Of a stretch of DNA of 64,000 nt, positions 12,518 to 23,674 are shown in pieces. A program made the position numbers and the translations under genes. A model generated the notes under the pieces. The model ran no database searches and was not told the DNA's origin. It saw only the letters and a program-made list of their open reading frames with translations. The stretch comes from Gonocerus acuteangulatus. Taxonomy: Eukaryota > Arthropoda > Insecta > Hemiptera > Coreidae. How positions within the stretch are numbered: the stretch's first letter is position 1; every line of letters begins with the position of its first letter. The stretch covers positions 93,153,176-93,217,175 of the forward strand of contig OX328124.1 of assembly GCA_946811695.1 (NCBI GenBank). The letters are read 5' to 3'.

Positions 12518-12677
12518 TGTGATAGATGCAACTGCTTAAGGGCTGAACAAGTTATTTATTATTTTGTACATGCGAATAAGTGAACGAAGTATTTTTGTAA
12601 CACAGATGTGGGAATCAAAGTAGAAAACATATTCAAATGATTTGGCTTCATAAATGTTCCAAATTCAGGTTATGACA
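12518..12677 (-). repeat. 3' LTR of the gypsy-type element
   Basis: 160 bp; it differs from the other LTR at only a few positions (for example actgctt versus actcctt, cagatg versus cagttg), which suggests a fairly young insertion. Confidence 0.85.
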
Positions 12678-12752
12678 TCTTCCCCCCGCCGATGAGCGCT
12701 TTCGCCGTATGTTTGCTGATGGATGCTGGTCCCCAAGCTTCTTTTTTTCTTT

Positions 12753-13718
12753 TTATTTTTCTTTCTTTTTAATTTTTCCGCCAACCTCAACGTCGTAGGA
12801 GTATTGAGCTGTATTGTTCACTATTTTCCATTTTGTAAACCCTTTTCCGTTTGGGTTCTGTACCCATACTTCCTCATTGACGCTAAAATCTCGAGACTTA
12901 GACTTCCGGTCGTGATACACCTTCTGCTTGACGAGTGCCTTGTCAATGTTCCGGGATAAATCGGGCTTCAATAAATCGAAAGAAGATCTTAGTCTTCTAC
13001 CATAAAGAACTTCTTCTGGTGCCCTACCGATTGTTTGTTGAGGTGAACACCGGGAATTAAAAAGTAACTGCTGCAGTCGAGTTTCCTGGTCCCTGCCGGA
13101 GTTCCGTGATGACGAGAAGCGTGTTTTGATATGAGATAATTTCTCGTCTTTTACATTACATAAAATGGCTCCTGCTGGTAATGGGAGACGAAAAGCAAGA
13201 ACCCAATCCAGCCCAAATAATGGAACATCTTCTCCTTTTATAATATAGACGAGTAGCATTTTAATTCGATCAAAAGCTGTAACCTGTACTTTTTTTGCTC
13301 CTAATACTGTAACTGTATGCCCAGTGTATGCTGTCAGGTCGTTCGCTTGCTTTAACTCAGGTGAGCCTAAAGCTTTCCAAATAGATTCACTAATGATTGA
13401 GTAACAGGCTCCAGGATCGTAAAGCATGTTAACACCTTTCTTATTTAACTTCACCTTAAGTATAACCTTAGACGCCTTAGTAATATTTTCTTTCAAAGAG
13501 TGAATGTTTGATTTAAAAGATTGTGAATTGATGCTTTCTTCATCTGAATAACTGGAGTTAGATTTAGAACGAGCACTCAACCGTGATGATAACTTCGATA
13601 CTGCTCCTCGTTCAATAATAGCATTTCCCGAAACTATGCAAGCTTTTGCGAAATGATTAGGCCTGTGGCATGCCCTACATGTTGTTTTTCGGGCAGGACA
13701 GTCTGAATTCTTATGCAA
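12753..13718 (-). pseudogene. Zinc knuckles, retropepsin and integrase-tail fusion (gypsy-type)
   Basis: The ORF opens inside the first of two CX2CX4HX4C nucleic-acid-binding knuckles; the second is complete (CRACHRPNHFAKAC). A retropepsin-like region follows with LYDPGACYSIIS where active proteases have D-S/T-G, so the catalytic motif carries P. It also holds the later 'PLFGLDW' segment. Soon after, the protein jumps to 'GRAPEEVLYGRRLRSSFDLL', typical of the integrase C-terminal region. Several hundred residues of polymerase, RNase H and integrase core are therefore deleted. It would be read from the same RNA as the gag ORF, which overlaps it in another frame. Confidence 0.75.
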
Positions 13719-14473
13719 TTTGTTTCCACATCTGAAACAGTGGACTCCCTTTTTTGAAAAAGCACCCTCTTACTGTGTTTGTCATGGTTAACTTTGTTCA
13801 CATGATTTTTCTGTCCTAAGCTAAGAGATTGCAAATGTTTTTGTTGGGTGTCAACATTTTCTAATAGCAGTGCGGTTTTGTGGACGTCTGCGAAAACCGC
13901 CGTTGCAGTAGAATGTAATCGTATTAATTCCCGCTGCCAACACTCATTATTAATGCTAATAATGAGCTGGTCCCTCATGTGCTCGTCCAGAGTACTCTGA
14001 AATTCACAAGAAGAAGATAAGCTTCTTAAATCGTCAATGAAATGTTGTACGGTCTCTCCCTCGTGCCTATACCTGTGAGCAAATTTTATACGCGCAGTAA
14101 GAGGGTTGTCTAGTTTATAAAAACGCTGCTTTAGGACATCAATAATACTATCCAGACATTGTTCACTTACATCTTCTGGATAAAAATGGTCTACTAATAT
14201 CTTGAATGGCTCTGAACCCATATGAGATAGCAAAATATCTCTTTGTAAGCTGTCATCTGTAATCCCCGATGTCCTCACAGAGATTTTAAAGCGTTGTAGC
14301 CAGTATTTCAGTTCTTCACCTTCAGAGCCATTGAATGAATCGAGTTTAGGATAATTATGATTAATCGATCTTACCGTAGCCTCCTGTATTGGTCCCTGAA
14401 AACTATTAGAAGATCGCAAGACTGAGCGACAATCTTCATCGATGTTTCTGTGTGTTCCTCTTCTCTTAGGCAT
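13634..14473 (-). pseudogene. Gag polyprotein of the gypsy-type element, frame-broken
   Basis: 279 codons from ATG at 14473, 39 bp inside the 5' LTR. The middle (about residues 50-200) matches the retrotransposon gag capsid-like pattern: 'EELKYWLQRF', 'DILKQRF'-like spacing, 'HRYRHEGETVQHFIDDLRSL', then 'DQLIISI'. Gag shells package the element RNA in the cytoplasm. The natural continuation into the CCHC knuckles lies in the -1 frame. The switch is at an A6 run (plus 13750-13755), after which the gag frame reads junk to its stop. A one-base indel is the simplest explanation; programmed slippage is less likely because the codons do not form a standard heptamer. Confidence 0.75.
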
Positions 14474-14511
14474 TACTTTCTTTATGCTTAAAACTTTATC
14501 CTCGTCGCCAA

Positions 14512-14671
14512 TGTGATAGATGCAACTCCTTAAGGGCTGAACAAGTTATTTATTATTTTGTACATGCGAATAAGTGAACGAAGTATTTTTGTAACACAGT
14601 TGTGGGAATCAAAGTAGAAAACATATTCAAATGATTTGGCTTCATAAATGTTCCAAATTCAGGTTATGACA
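14512..14671 (-). repeat. 5' LTR of the gypsy-type element
   Basis: 160 bp, paired with 12518-12677; followed on the minus strand by the primer-binding-like TTGGCGACGAGGAT. Confidence 0.85.
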
Positions 14672-14677
14672 TCTGTT

Positions 14678-15301
14678 ATTTGGAAAGTAAATAACTACCT
14701 GTAGTTTCAATTGCTCTTTTAGAACAGCAATTCTTAGAAATATATAAAAATCTATTTCAGCCAAATTCGGAATTTAATTTTCTGCCAAAATCGATGTATT
14801 GTTACATGACCGATGAACTCACTATCGTAGGGTGCCCTTCCACGGAGAGGAAAATGTCAGGATCTGGGGTGCGCAGTCTAAACCTTAAGGTTTTCCGTGA
14901 ATTGAATTCTTGAAAACCCCAATATAATTTATTGTATAATTATAACTATAATTATAAATATAATTAAAACCCCAATATATCAACTGTACAGCCCAATGAG
15001 GCCGGGACTGTGCAGAGCGGGCCTGACGTGTTTGGTCAAGAGGATATTTGCTTCACATACAGTGGGACTACTATAACTGGACTGTGCACTCCCGGTTATA
15101 TAGCACTGAGCTATATGCGTACAGTCCAAACCTTGAGGCCAAACTGTGACATCCCAACCTTGATATTTGAACTGAATGTGTGAACTGAAAATGTGGAAAT
15201 CCTTTGCTATATTACGTTTTCGCGCCAAAAACAGAATCTCCAAGGTACATTTGTTCAAAATAGCACCAAGCCAAGAATCCACCAGTGGTCATCCGAGTGA
15301 A
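14678..15301. other. Non-coding stretch between two elements
   Basis: A 100-codon minus ORF (14980-15282) has no recognisable domain. The (TAAT)-rich patch near 14925-14965 is low complexity. Confidence 0.35.
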
Positions 15302-15930
15302 TTAACCCTTTCCGTGGTATAAACGAATATATTCGTTCTCTAAAAAAATGCTCTGAGTGCGAAGCACGAATATATTCGTGCAGCCGGGACTTTCCTCAGA
15401 GTGCGACATACGAATATATTCGTTTTCATATTCTTTGTATAATCTCTGCTTCCAGAAAGGCCAGAGATCTCTTGTATCAGGCTGTACAACTAGTCTAGTT
15501 ACTTAGCTATCCGTTAGATAGCAGAAGAATGTCTTTACGTGTGTTTTTCCCGGTGTTATTGTGAGTGGAAGCTAACTTTATCTCGAGCGGAGTGTCCTAG
15601 ACCACCTGAAAGGTCCATTACCACCAATTCAGACTGTAGCAAGGCGGCTACCTGCAGGGGTTGGCTTGTTATTTCTATTGTTTGCAGACACTTTACTAAA
15701 ATTTGCCAAACCTTTTCCCACCTTTAGGCTAAATTAGGGGTGGGGAAATATGACCCTAACAAATATTTCTCAGTACTAGTTTTGGTTTATTATTTATTTT
15801 TATATTTATAAGTTTATTATTAATATTTTTGTTATATACCTACTATTTATTTCTAATTCATTACTTTATTATTATATTACTATTTATTAATTAATAGTAA
15901 TTAATATACTACTTATTTTTTTTATTATTA

Positions 15931-15968
15931 TTTTTTTACGGCGCATCTACATGTAGGTCATTAGCGCC
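15931..15968 (-). repeat. SINE-B tail fragment
   Basis: Poly-T followed by acggcgcatctacatgt and aggtcattagcgcc is the reverse complement of the shared SINE tail. Confidence 0.7.
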
Positions 15969-16149
15969 TATACTACTTATTATAAATAAATTTGTTTTTA
16001 AAATAAATACAAAACACAAATTTTAAAAAAGTGTTGTTTTTTTTCCAGCAAGTAATTATTGGACGTAACCAGTTTTATGAGTTGCATATAAAAATAAAAT
16101 GATTAGTTTTTAGTAAAAAAAGACCCAGTTATTTACTAAATAATTACTT

Positions 16150-16195
16150 ATTGTAGATAACTGTACAGATTGTAAATTATCAATAAAGATCAATC
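16150..16195 (+). repeat. LINE 3' tail fragment
   Basis: 'ctgtacagattgtaaa' and 'tatcaataaag' match the end of the 3' UTR of the LINE at 40563-41744 ('tttgtacagattgtaaat', 'atcaataaagg'). Confidence 0.45.
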
Positions 16196-16694
16196 AATAT
16201 TTTAAAAAAATTACTAAATAAATTGAAGAATCATAACAATGATATAAATCATAAAATGGGTAAAATGAAGAGAAGAGAAAGTGTTTTCATGAGTATTTTG
16301 ATAAAAGGGTGCATTCATACTAACAGGGCTAATAGTGCTAAATTTAAAACTAAAATATTTCGGAAACAATTGAAATATTATTTTAGAAACTGTTTATTTA
16401 TTAATTTTAATAAGAAACTTGTTATAATAATTGAAAAGGTCACACTAAAGTACACACAATTAATGAAATTAGCATCTTAAATTACAACAAAACAAGCAAT
16501 TTTGCATGTCCCCTGTTATATATCTACGTAATAAGAGCGACCCAAGGCGGGAGCTCTGACTGAGTATAGTCTTGTTCCAAACCAAAGTCCCACGCGGAGG
16601 GTGGAAAATAGGCTAGCACTGGGGGTAGGATCGGCTCTCAAAGCTCGTAGCACCCGGCGGTCGGTCCCTCTCAGATCCGCTAGCATTCTAAGGG

Positions 16695-17190
16695 TTAACT
16701 ACTAGCAACTCCACAGAATAAAGCTACAACCACTCTGCTGCAAATACTACCGTGTAGGTAAAGTTGATTGAAACTGGTGCATTCGGAAATTCGTTTATAG
16801 GATTTTGTTCTATCTTAAAGACCGTAGCCATATGGTGCATTCTGAAATTTGTTTATAGGAGTTTCTTCTATTTTATATTTTTCAAAGACCCTAGTCATAA
16901 GCAAAGAGTGGGTAAAATGGCGAAAACGTCTCGTTAGGTGGTTTGCTATAAGGCACATCTAATGGCATAGGCATAGGCATAGGTTGGTTGGATAACGACA
17001 GAGATGGTTATGAAAGGAGGACAGCATGTGAGGAATGCAGATATAAGTAATAAGGAGTTGGATTGTCGAGAAGTTCTGGATTTGAAATAGTGAGAAATCG
17101 TAAAGTGGAAGGTTTTCCACTGACGCTTCACTCTCAAGATTCCTGCAAATCTAGGCGAGTGCCAATATTCTCTCTTGTTAGCGATCACTA
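16695..17190. other. Non-coding stretch, nothing recognised
   Basis: A short imperfect direct repeat, 'tggtgcattc.gaaatt.gtttatagga', occurs twice around 16777-16862. Nothing else is supported. Confidence 0.4.
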
Positions 17191-17535
17191 CTACATATCT
17201 CTCTCTCTATATAGTCATCTCATTTGTCCTCTCACTCTTTCTATCTCTCTCGTGCTATCTCTTTCTCGATATCTCTCTCTCATTCCTCCGCTCATTCTCT
17301 CCCCCTGTCACTCGTTCTCATTTCTCCTATCCCTCTCCCTCTCTTCCTCTTTCCTTCTCTCTTAATCCACCTCTCAATCTCTTTCTCATTTATCCTAGCA
17401 TTTCTCATTTATCTCTCTCTCTATATCTTATTGTCAATTCTACTATCAATATGTCTCTCTCTGTCTGTCTCTCTTTCTAATTTCTCTTCTCTCTTTCTCC
17501 CCCCTCTCTCACTCCTTCTTCCCCCCTCTTCTTAG
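17191..17535. repeat. Long (CTCT)-type pyrimidine tract
   Basis: About 345 bp with almost only C and T on the plus strand. Three plus ORFs over it are Ser/Leu-rich reading of the repeat and are not genes. Confidence 0.85.
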
Positions 17536-17539
17536 CAAA

Positions 17540-19244
17540 CCTCTCTACTAACGTGCGAAGAAATATTTTTTTAAAAGACGAAAACAATATAAAATCCTCA
17601 AGTCAGATAGAAAATTACCTTCAGCCCTCAGGTAATTCAATCGTTCCAGGAGTATTTCATTTTCGTAAAGTGGTCTACCATCTTGGGAATTGGGTCTTCG
17701 CAATTTGTGCTTGCTTAGGTCTTGCCGAACAAGAACTTTTAAAATGAATATGAAAGGAACTGCCTGCCATTCAGAATACCAATTAGGTTTTGTTTTTTTT
17801 TACAGACGACAAAGCGACATATTCATATGAAGCCAGGCAATGTTATTTTCATATAATAACAGTATTTATTCCACTATGATTTAAGTTTATTATACTGAGG
17901 TTTAAAAAGTGAATTTAATGTACAAAACTTTATTTTTCGCCTAATGTAGTCTCTCTTAGCGTAGTACGTCCTATGTGTGTATACATTTTTTTTTTTACAT
18001 TGTATTATTGGTATGTCAACCTTTTAGGCCATTAATGCAGCATAAGTCCTTTGTGAAGCAAATAATCTTTGATGTTTTAAATTATCAAACATAATTCACA
18101 CATGTACTTAAACACACAAATTTCAATTAACATTTAATATAACACTAGCGGTGCCCGCGACTTTGTATTGGTGGAATAGTGACTTTGTGCAGCATATTTT
18201 GGATATATCTTTTGGTTTATTTTGGATTATAATCGCCGTCGTCTGTGTACTAAAAAAAAATCTACTTTTCAGTAACGCTTATGTATACACGATATCTTAC
18301 GTTTAGCCATCAGACATACATCAAGGCATACAGGCCGTGTAATTGTTTTGGCCCAATCAATAGAGTCTGCCAGTATGCCAGCTTTAGTAAATTTAAACAA
18401 AATAGGGACACCTACTCTGAGCCTTGTATGAAAATAATCTTATTTAGATGTAGCGCGTCTATCTGAAGCTTTGGCTTATTTGATTGAATTAATTTGCCAT
18501 TTTTTGGGTCAAAGCCCGTTATCTTAATTGACAGCGCATCCGAGCGAGAACAGGGAAGTTTTTGTGTTCAAGTTCCAGCCTTGCAGACAACACTACTGGT
18601 ACTCAAACAAAATATAAACTACAAGAAAATAAACAAAAAAAAATTTGGACAAAGATAACCACGAAGTTGTTTTCCCTGAAATACAAAAAGAATTCGGCCT
18701 ACCGGGATTATTCTTTCTAAAATGTAAGTTTTTTTAAAATAATTCTCTTACGAAGAATACTTCACAATAATGCTTTGTATTTTGAGGTATTTTATAAACT
18801 TTTTATCCAATTCAGAGTGCTGTATGAGACAATATTTTGTGCCACTGCAGAATAATATGACGCCAAGCACTCTGTCTGAATCGTTGGGGTATTTCCATTT
18901 AATTTGTATTCTGGGCATTAGGAACCTATCGTATAATAAATTCTATACAGCTTCAAGTTATTTTGGGCGTGAGTTCTCTATACAGCTGTCTGGTGGTTGT
19001 TTCTGATTAGTAAAGTCTAGCGTTTTGTTTGTTATTCCTTTAAGATTTTCCGTCCTTGTATTTATTCCTGGTTCCCGGAAGTAGCGTAATCGGGCGCACC
19101 CGTCCTAATAGGACAGCCGCAATTTTTCGGACTTATAAAATTCCTATATTTTAAGGTGTAAAAGAAATTGAGAACCTTCTTAGACTTCTAAAGAATGAAG
19201 TAAAAATTACAATCTTGCAAATAAATGAATCAGCTAAATGCCAA
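17540..19244. other. AT-rich DNA, possible Helitron end at about 18146
   Basis: The string 'ctagcggtgcccgcgactt' at 18146-18164 looks like the reverse of a Helitron-type 3' end (short GC hairpin, then CTAG). No 5' TC end was located, so it is only a hint. No coding region is recognised. Confidence 0.3.
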
Positions 19245-21348
19245 AAAAGTCCGTCACGCAGGAGCTGCATAACTAAGCACTTTCCTCAGAATTTCGGTAG
19301 TGTAGATTGGTTTCCAGAACAATTTGCTTAAAATATCCCACATAAATAAAATAAAAACATGAATAGTTCTCTTTTAATTTTGTAATGAGTAACTGTTCAA
19401 TTATTAATTTTGTAATTAATTTGCTTCTAGAGTTATGTTTACACATGGCACCTACTACACTACTTAATAAATACAAAAAACTTCATATTTTCGTCTTTTG
19501 ATCTGACGCAGGAACAGGATACAGTCCCTCTAGTGGGAGATAGTGCTCCTTGCGGCAGTCTTGCGAACCTACGACTGGCAAGCTAATTATATTGAAGTAT
19601 ATTACAAGGTAAACCCCCCTTTCCTATTGGCCGATGTAGCTCATTTTTACAACACTTCTTTCCCATGAGTTACCCACGAGGTATACCGCGTTTCGTTACA
19701 ATACAGCAGAAATTACGACCGGTATGAGTATATTAGTAATTTGAGTCCGGAGTAACCCCCCCCCCCCTCCGAACAAACCGATTTAGTTTATTTTTACAAC
19801 ACATTTTTACCTGTAGATTACCACTACAAATACCGAGTTTCGTCGAAATATAACAAAAATCACGGCTGGTAGTGGCGAATTGGTATTGTGGGTCCAAAGT
19901 AAACCCCCCCTTCTAATGAACCGATTTAGTTTATTTTTACATCTCACTTTTCTCTCTAGATTACTTCTACAAATACCAAGTTTCGTCGAAATATAACAAA
20001 AATCACGGCTTGTAGTGACGAATTGGTATTGTGGGTCCGAGGTAACCCCCCCCCCCTTCTAATGAACTGATTTAGTTTATTTTTACATCTCACTTTTCTC
20101 TCTAGATTACCACTACGAATACCAAGTTTCGTCGAAATGTAACAAAAATCAAGGCTGGTAGTGGCGAATTGGTATTTTGGGTCCGAAGTAAACCCCCCCT
20201 TCTAATGAACCGATTTAGTTTATTTTTACATCTCACTTTTCTCTCTAGATTACCACTACGGATACCAAGTTTCGTCGAAATATAACAAAAATCACGGCTT
20301 GTAGTGGCGAATTGGTATTGTGGGTCCGAGGTAACCCCCCCCCCCCCCTTCTAATGAACCGATTTAGTTTATTTTTACATCTCACTTTTCTCTCTAGTTA
20401 CCACTACGAATACCAAGTTTCGTCGAAATATAACAAAAATCAAGGCTGGTAGTGGCGAAATGGTATTTTGGGGCCGAAGTAAACCCCCCCCCCCCTTCTA
20501 ATGAACCGATTTAGTTTATTTTTACATCTCACTTTTCTCTCTAGATTACCACTACGAATACCAAGTTTCGTCGAAATATAACAAAAATCAAGGCTGGTAG
20601 TGGCGAATAGGTATTTTGGGTCCGAAGTAAACCCCCCCCCCCTTCTAATGAACCGATTTAGTTTATTTTTACATTCCACTTTTCTCTCTAGATTACCACA
20701 ACGAATACCAAGTTTCGTCGAAATATAACAAAAATCACGGCTTGTAGTGGCGAATTGGTATTGTGGGTCCGAGGTAACCCCCCCCCCTTCTAATGAACCG
20801 ATTTAGTTTATTTTTACATCTCACTTTTCTCTCTAGATTACCACTACGAATACCAAGTTTCGTCGAAATATAACAAAAATCAAGGCTGGTAGTGGCGAAT
20901 TGGTATTTTGGGTCCGAAGTAAACCCCCCCTTCTAATGAACCGATTTAGTTTATTTTTACATCTCACTTTTCTCTCTAGATTACTTCTACAAATACCACG
21001 TTTCGTTGAAATATAACAAATATTACGTCTGGCATGGTCAAATTAGTGTTTTAGGTTCGGGGTAAACCCCCCCCCCCCCTTCCGGTGGACCGATTTTGGT
21101 GGTTAACGAACTCGTTCAATCGTTTGCTAATTGAATGCTATATACCAAGTTTCGTAACGAAAAAACAAAAACTCTGGCCGCTATCGTGTTAACAGACATA
21201 TATATATATATATATAAATATATAAATTTTAACGGGGGTCATATTTGGTGTCTACTAGGTAGGATCGATAAATATTTGAAGAAATTTTTCAAAAATTACG
21301 TCATGAGTGCAACCTCAATAGCTACTTTCCTTCGGAGGAAAGTGTTAA
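19245..21348 (+). mobile_element. Repeat family H, copy 1 (satellite core, terminal hairpin)
   Basis: The copy begins with 'aagtccgtcacgcaggag' and ends at the self-complementary 'ctttccttcggaggaaag' near 21325-21345. Between them are a unique lead (19280-19600), a satellite array, a 'tggccgctatcgtgtt' block, (TA)n and a tail 'ggtgtctactaggtagg'. A reverse copy with the same block order is at 33518-34818. Microsatellite plus tandem core plus 3' hairpin resembles non-autonomous Helentron-type elements known from molluscs and insects. That class is my inference. Confidence 0.6.
19610..21080 (+). repeat. Satellite array, about 11 units of about 146 bp
   Basis: Each unit runs from a C-run through 'ttctaatgaaccgattta', 'tctctctagattaccac', 'aataccaagtttcgtcg' and 'ggtagtggcgaattggta'. 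The C-runs recur at about 19612, 19755, 19903, 20045, 20190, 20334, 20480, 20630, 20777, 20922 and 21064. Outer units are divergent and inner units nearly identical. Two unit types alternate: A with 'cacggcttg...tattgtggg..gaggtaacc' and B with 'caaggctgg...tattttggg..gaagtaaacc'. This gives a dimeric higher-order pattern. Confidence 0.9.
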
Positions 21349-21709
21349 AAATAAATAGTGAAAGCACTGATTTTGCGGTAGCGCAAAGGATATTATGTTC
21401 AGTTTCAGACCCCCCAGCTCTCTCAGAGAGCTTTATCGCCCCAACCAGTGCATATTTACTATCTGTAGATGTATACTAATCGCCGACAGTCAAAATAATG
21501 TAAAGAATAAAAAAATTATTTGGGAAGCCCATCAATATTGGGTAAAAGTGAGTTTTCATTATAAATAAAGATATTTTCAGTCTTTGAACTCTTTAACTTC
21601 TCAAAAATACACTAGAATAACCCCCTACTCAAGCTTCCGTTACACTGAACACACGGTTCAAATTTTTTTGGGTTACCTGTACTTCTCCGGTATACCTGTA
21701 CAGGCGAGA

Positions 21710-22290
21710 GGCCACACACGCTCCGGTAAATCGGACGGGTGAAGGATTTCTACAGTCTAGACATGACAATCCGATAAGATGAAGTGATTGCTTTATTGGG
21801 TTAGTTAGAGGCGATAAACTGCAAATGAGGAAGAAAACGCCCGGTTATGGTATTCCTTGCTCTTAACTAGCCACAAACAGGGTTCTGATCGATAAATTTC
21901 AATGAATTCCTCGAGAATTCGGTTTTCGGACAAACATGATGACTAACACTGTAAACAAACGTAAAAAATATAGAAACGTTCTAAATAACCACTGGTACGC
22001 GAGTGCAGAGAATAGACTGAAAGTTAAGCAAAACACGAAGCTCTGTGATCAGAGTATTTGCCACAACTAGCCTCACACCTGCGCAGGTATACCGGATGAC
22101 TCACACACACGTTCCGGTCTACTTGCCTGCGCAGGTAAGAAGAATTGAATTTTGATTCTTCTCCGGCATACCTGTACAGGTCGCTACGCCTGCACAGGTA
22201 TACAGGAAGGGCTGGCACACACGCTCCGGTTTACCTGCGCAGGTCACTTGTGGAGGTAAACCTCTCCGGTATACCGGAACGTGTATGGCC
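21710..22290. repeat. Inverted-repeat element rich in short palindromes
   Basis: The ends ggccacacacgctccggta (21710) and, in reverse, ggccatacacgttccggta (22272-22290) form imperfect 19-bp inverted repeats. Inside and around are several near-palindromes: acctgcgcaggt (three times), acctgtacagg, tccggtataccgga. No target duplication was resolved. Likely a MITE of a cut-and-paste family; the superfamily is unknown. Confidence 0.45.
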
Positions 22291-22974
22291 GGCCTAAGAT
22301 AATAACTCCTTTTCACATGTTTATAACAAAATCATTTACCAAACGACTTATTACGATTATATCAGTAAACCGCTTTGAAAGTGCTGTTGAAATGATCCAA
22401 ATGCTGGGAAAAAAAATATTTTTAAGAAAATTCAAAAACGGGTGTGGGGACGCTGACCCTGGGACGGTGACACTGTATTCATTTCCCTATCGATATGACA
22501 GGTAATTAAAGGGGGTTGCCGTGTAGACGGGACCGACCGAGGAAGGTACTGGGGTGAGGAGTATCTTGTGTTGAGGTAAAGGACGGAGGTACCGTAAAAA
22601 CCACCCAACCGTCGCAGTAGAACCATTGCGCCCGATGTAAGGTTATATTGTTAATTTCTAGGTTTAGTTTTAAGCCCCAATCTGCTGCCATTCTTTAAAC
22701 ATTTTATTTTAAAAGATTTACGGGAGGTCTCTCGTAGTAGTTTTTCTTCGAGTTCCTTATGAATATAAACAAATTTCCATTACATCCAGAATACAAATAT
22801 AAAAAATGTATTTTTTGAAGAAATGTATTAAAATAAATATTTTAATGAGTAGCACCGATATTTTTAAACAAGTATAAATATTTAATTATTTAAATAATTT
22901 TGTCCACTTATACATATCATAGATTTGTGGGACGGGTTATCTAAAGGCTAGAGGTGATGCTTTTACCTTATTCA

Positions 22975-22976
<2 letters not shown>

Positions 22977-23047
<71 letters not shown>
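22977..23047. repeat. Poly-A tract
   Basis: An almost pure A run. Confidence 0.9.
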
Positions 23048-23050
<3 letters not shown>

Positions 23051-23630
23051 CCACTGTGCTAGAGTGAATCCAACACATCATTATAAGCACCAAAAACATA
23101 ATTTATTCTAATTAATTTTAGAAACTACACTAAACTCAGTTCTCGTTTTAAAATCCATGCTTAAGGCATAGTGGATGCTATAGACTGCTTGACCTTCCAT
23201 TCTAAAAGCTTTTCCTCCATAATGCCTGTGCTTTTGCACCTCCCTGGTTTACTATTACAACCAAGATAATGGCGCTGCTTCCGCTCTCTGGACTAAGCAT
23301 TCCACAAAAAGCCACTCTTCCGACAGTACAATGAACCTAAAAAGAAGTTAGTACATAGACCAACCTAATGGAAACATCCCATTAAGACATCATTTTATAG
23401 GCCGTGAATACTCTTTTTTTCATCTAATAAAGTTTTTATTTTATTATAATTTATTATAGTTAATATAACTCCTGTTTTATATTAAAATACCTGACATGCA
23501 GGGTCTGTATTAATGAACACATCCTTCAACAAAGTGTTGAATTTTAACGAATAAACCCAAATAGCTTTTATCCTTTAGATTTATGTGAGTGGGTTCGGTT
23601 CCCACAACGGGTAGTGTCTTTTCGCAAAAA

Positions 23631-23633
<3 letters not shown>

Positions 23634-23673
<40 letters not shown>
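23634..23673. repeat. (GA)n microsatellite
   Basis: Pure AG dinucleotide run. Confidence 0.95.

Positions 23674-23674
<1 letters not shown>

Larger units (their letters stand above)
12518..14671 (-). mobile_element. Short Ty3/gypsy-type LTR retrotransposon, internally deleted
   Basis: Two nearly identical 160-bp LTRs (12518-12677 and 14512-14671) start TGTCATAACC and end ATCACA in the minus orientation. Next to the 5' LTR, minus strand, lies TTGGCGACGAGGAT, placed as a tRNA primer-binding site. Next to the 3' LTR lies a purine tract (GGCGGGGGGAAGA, plus 12678-12690). The body holds gag, zinc knuckles and protease, then jumps to the integrase C-terminus. Reverse transcriptase, RNase H and the integrase core are missing. 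Flanking 5-mers (AATGT/TCTGT) share only TGT, so no sure target duplication. The copy cannot move on its own. Confidence 0.85.
15306..16694. mobile_element. piggyBac-type non-autonomous element (TTAA, 1389 bp)
   Basis: It is flanked by TTAA on both sides (15302-15305 and 16695-16698), with ends CCCTT... and ...AAGGG, the standard piggyBac arrangement. The left subterminal region has three near-palindromes ACGAATATATTCGT between 15323 and 15432. The right one contains a CG-rich block. No transposase is visible. Inside lie a SINE-B tail fragment (15931-15968) and a LINE-like 3' tail (16150-16195). Confidence 0.65.

Noticed and set aside
13634..13760. Programmed -1 frameshift between gag and the knuckle frame
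   Set aside because: The A6 run is suggestive, but the codons in the gag frame do not form a standard slippery heptamer, and in this family the knuckles normally lie in the gag frame; a one-base indel is simpler.
12513..14676. 5-bp target duplication of the gypsy-type element
   Set aside because: AATGT and TCTGT share only three bases; not enough to claim.
17063..17535. Ser/Leu-rich ORFs of about 100 codons
   Set aside because: Translation of a CT-rich low-complexity tract in three overlapping frames.
19610..21080. CRISPR-like array
   Set aside because: Units of about 146 bp are repeated throughout with no unique spacers and the setting is eukaryotic; it is a satellite array.
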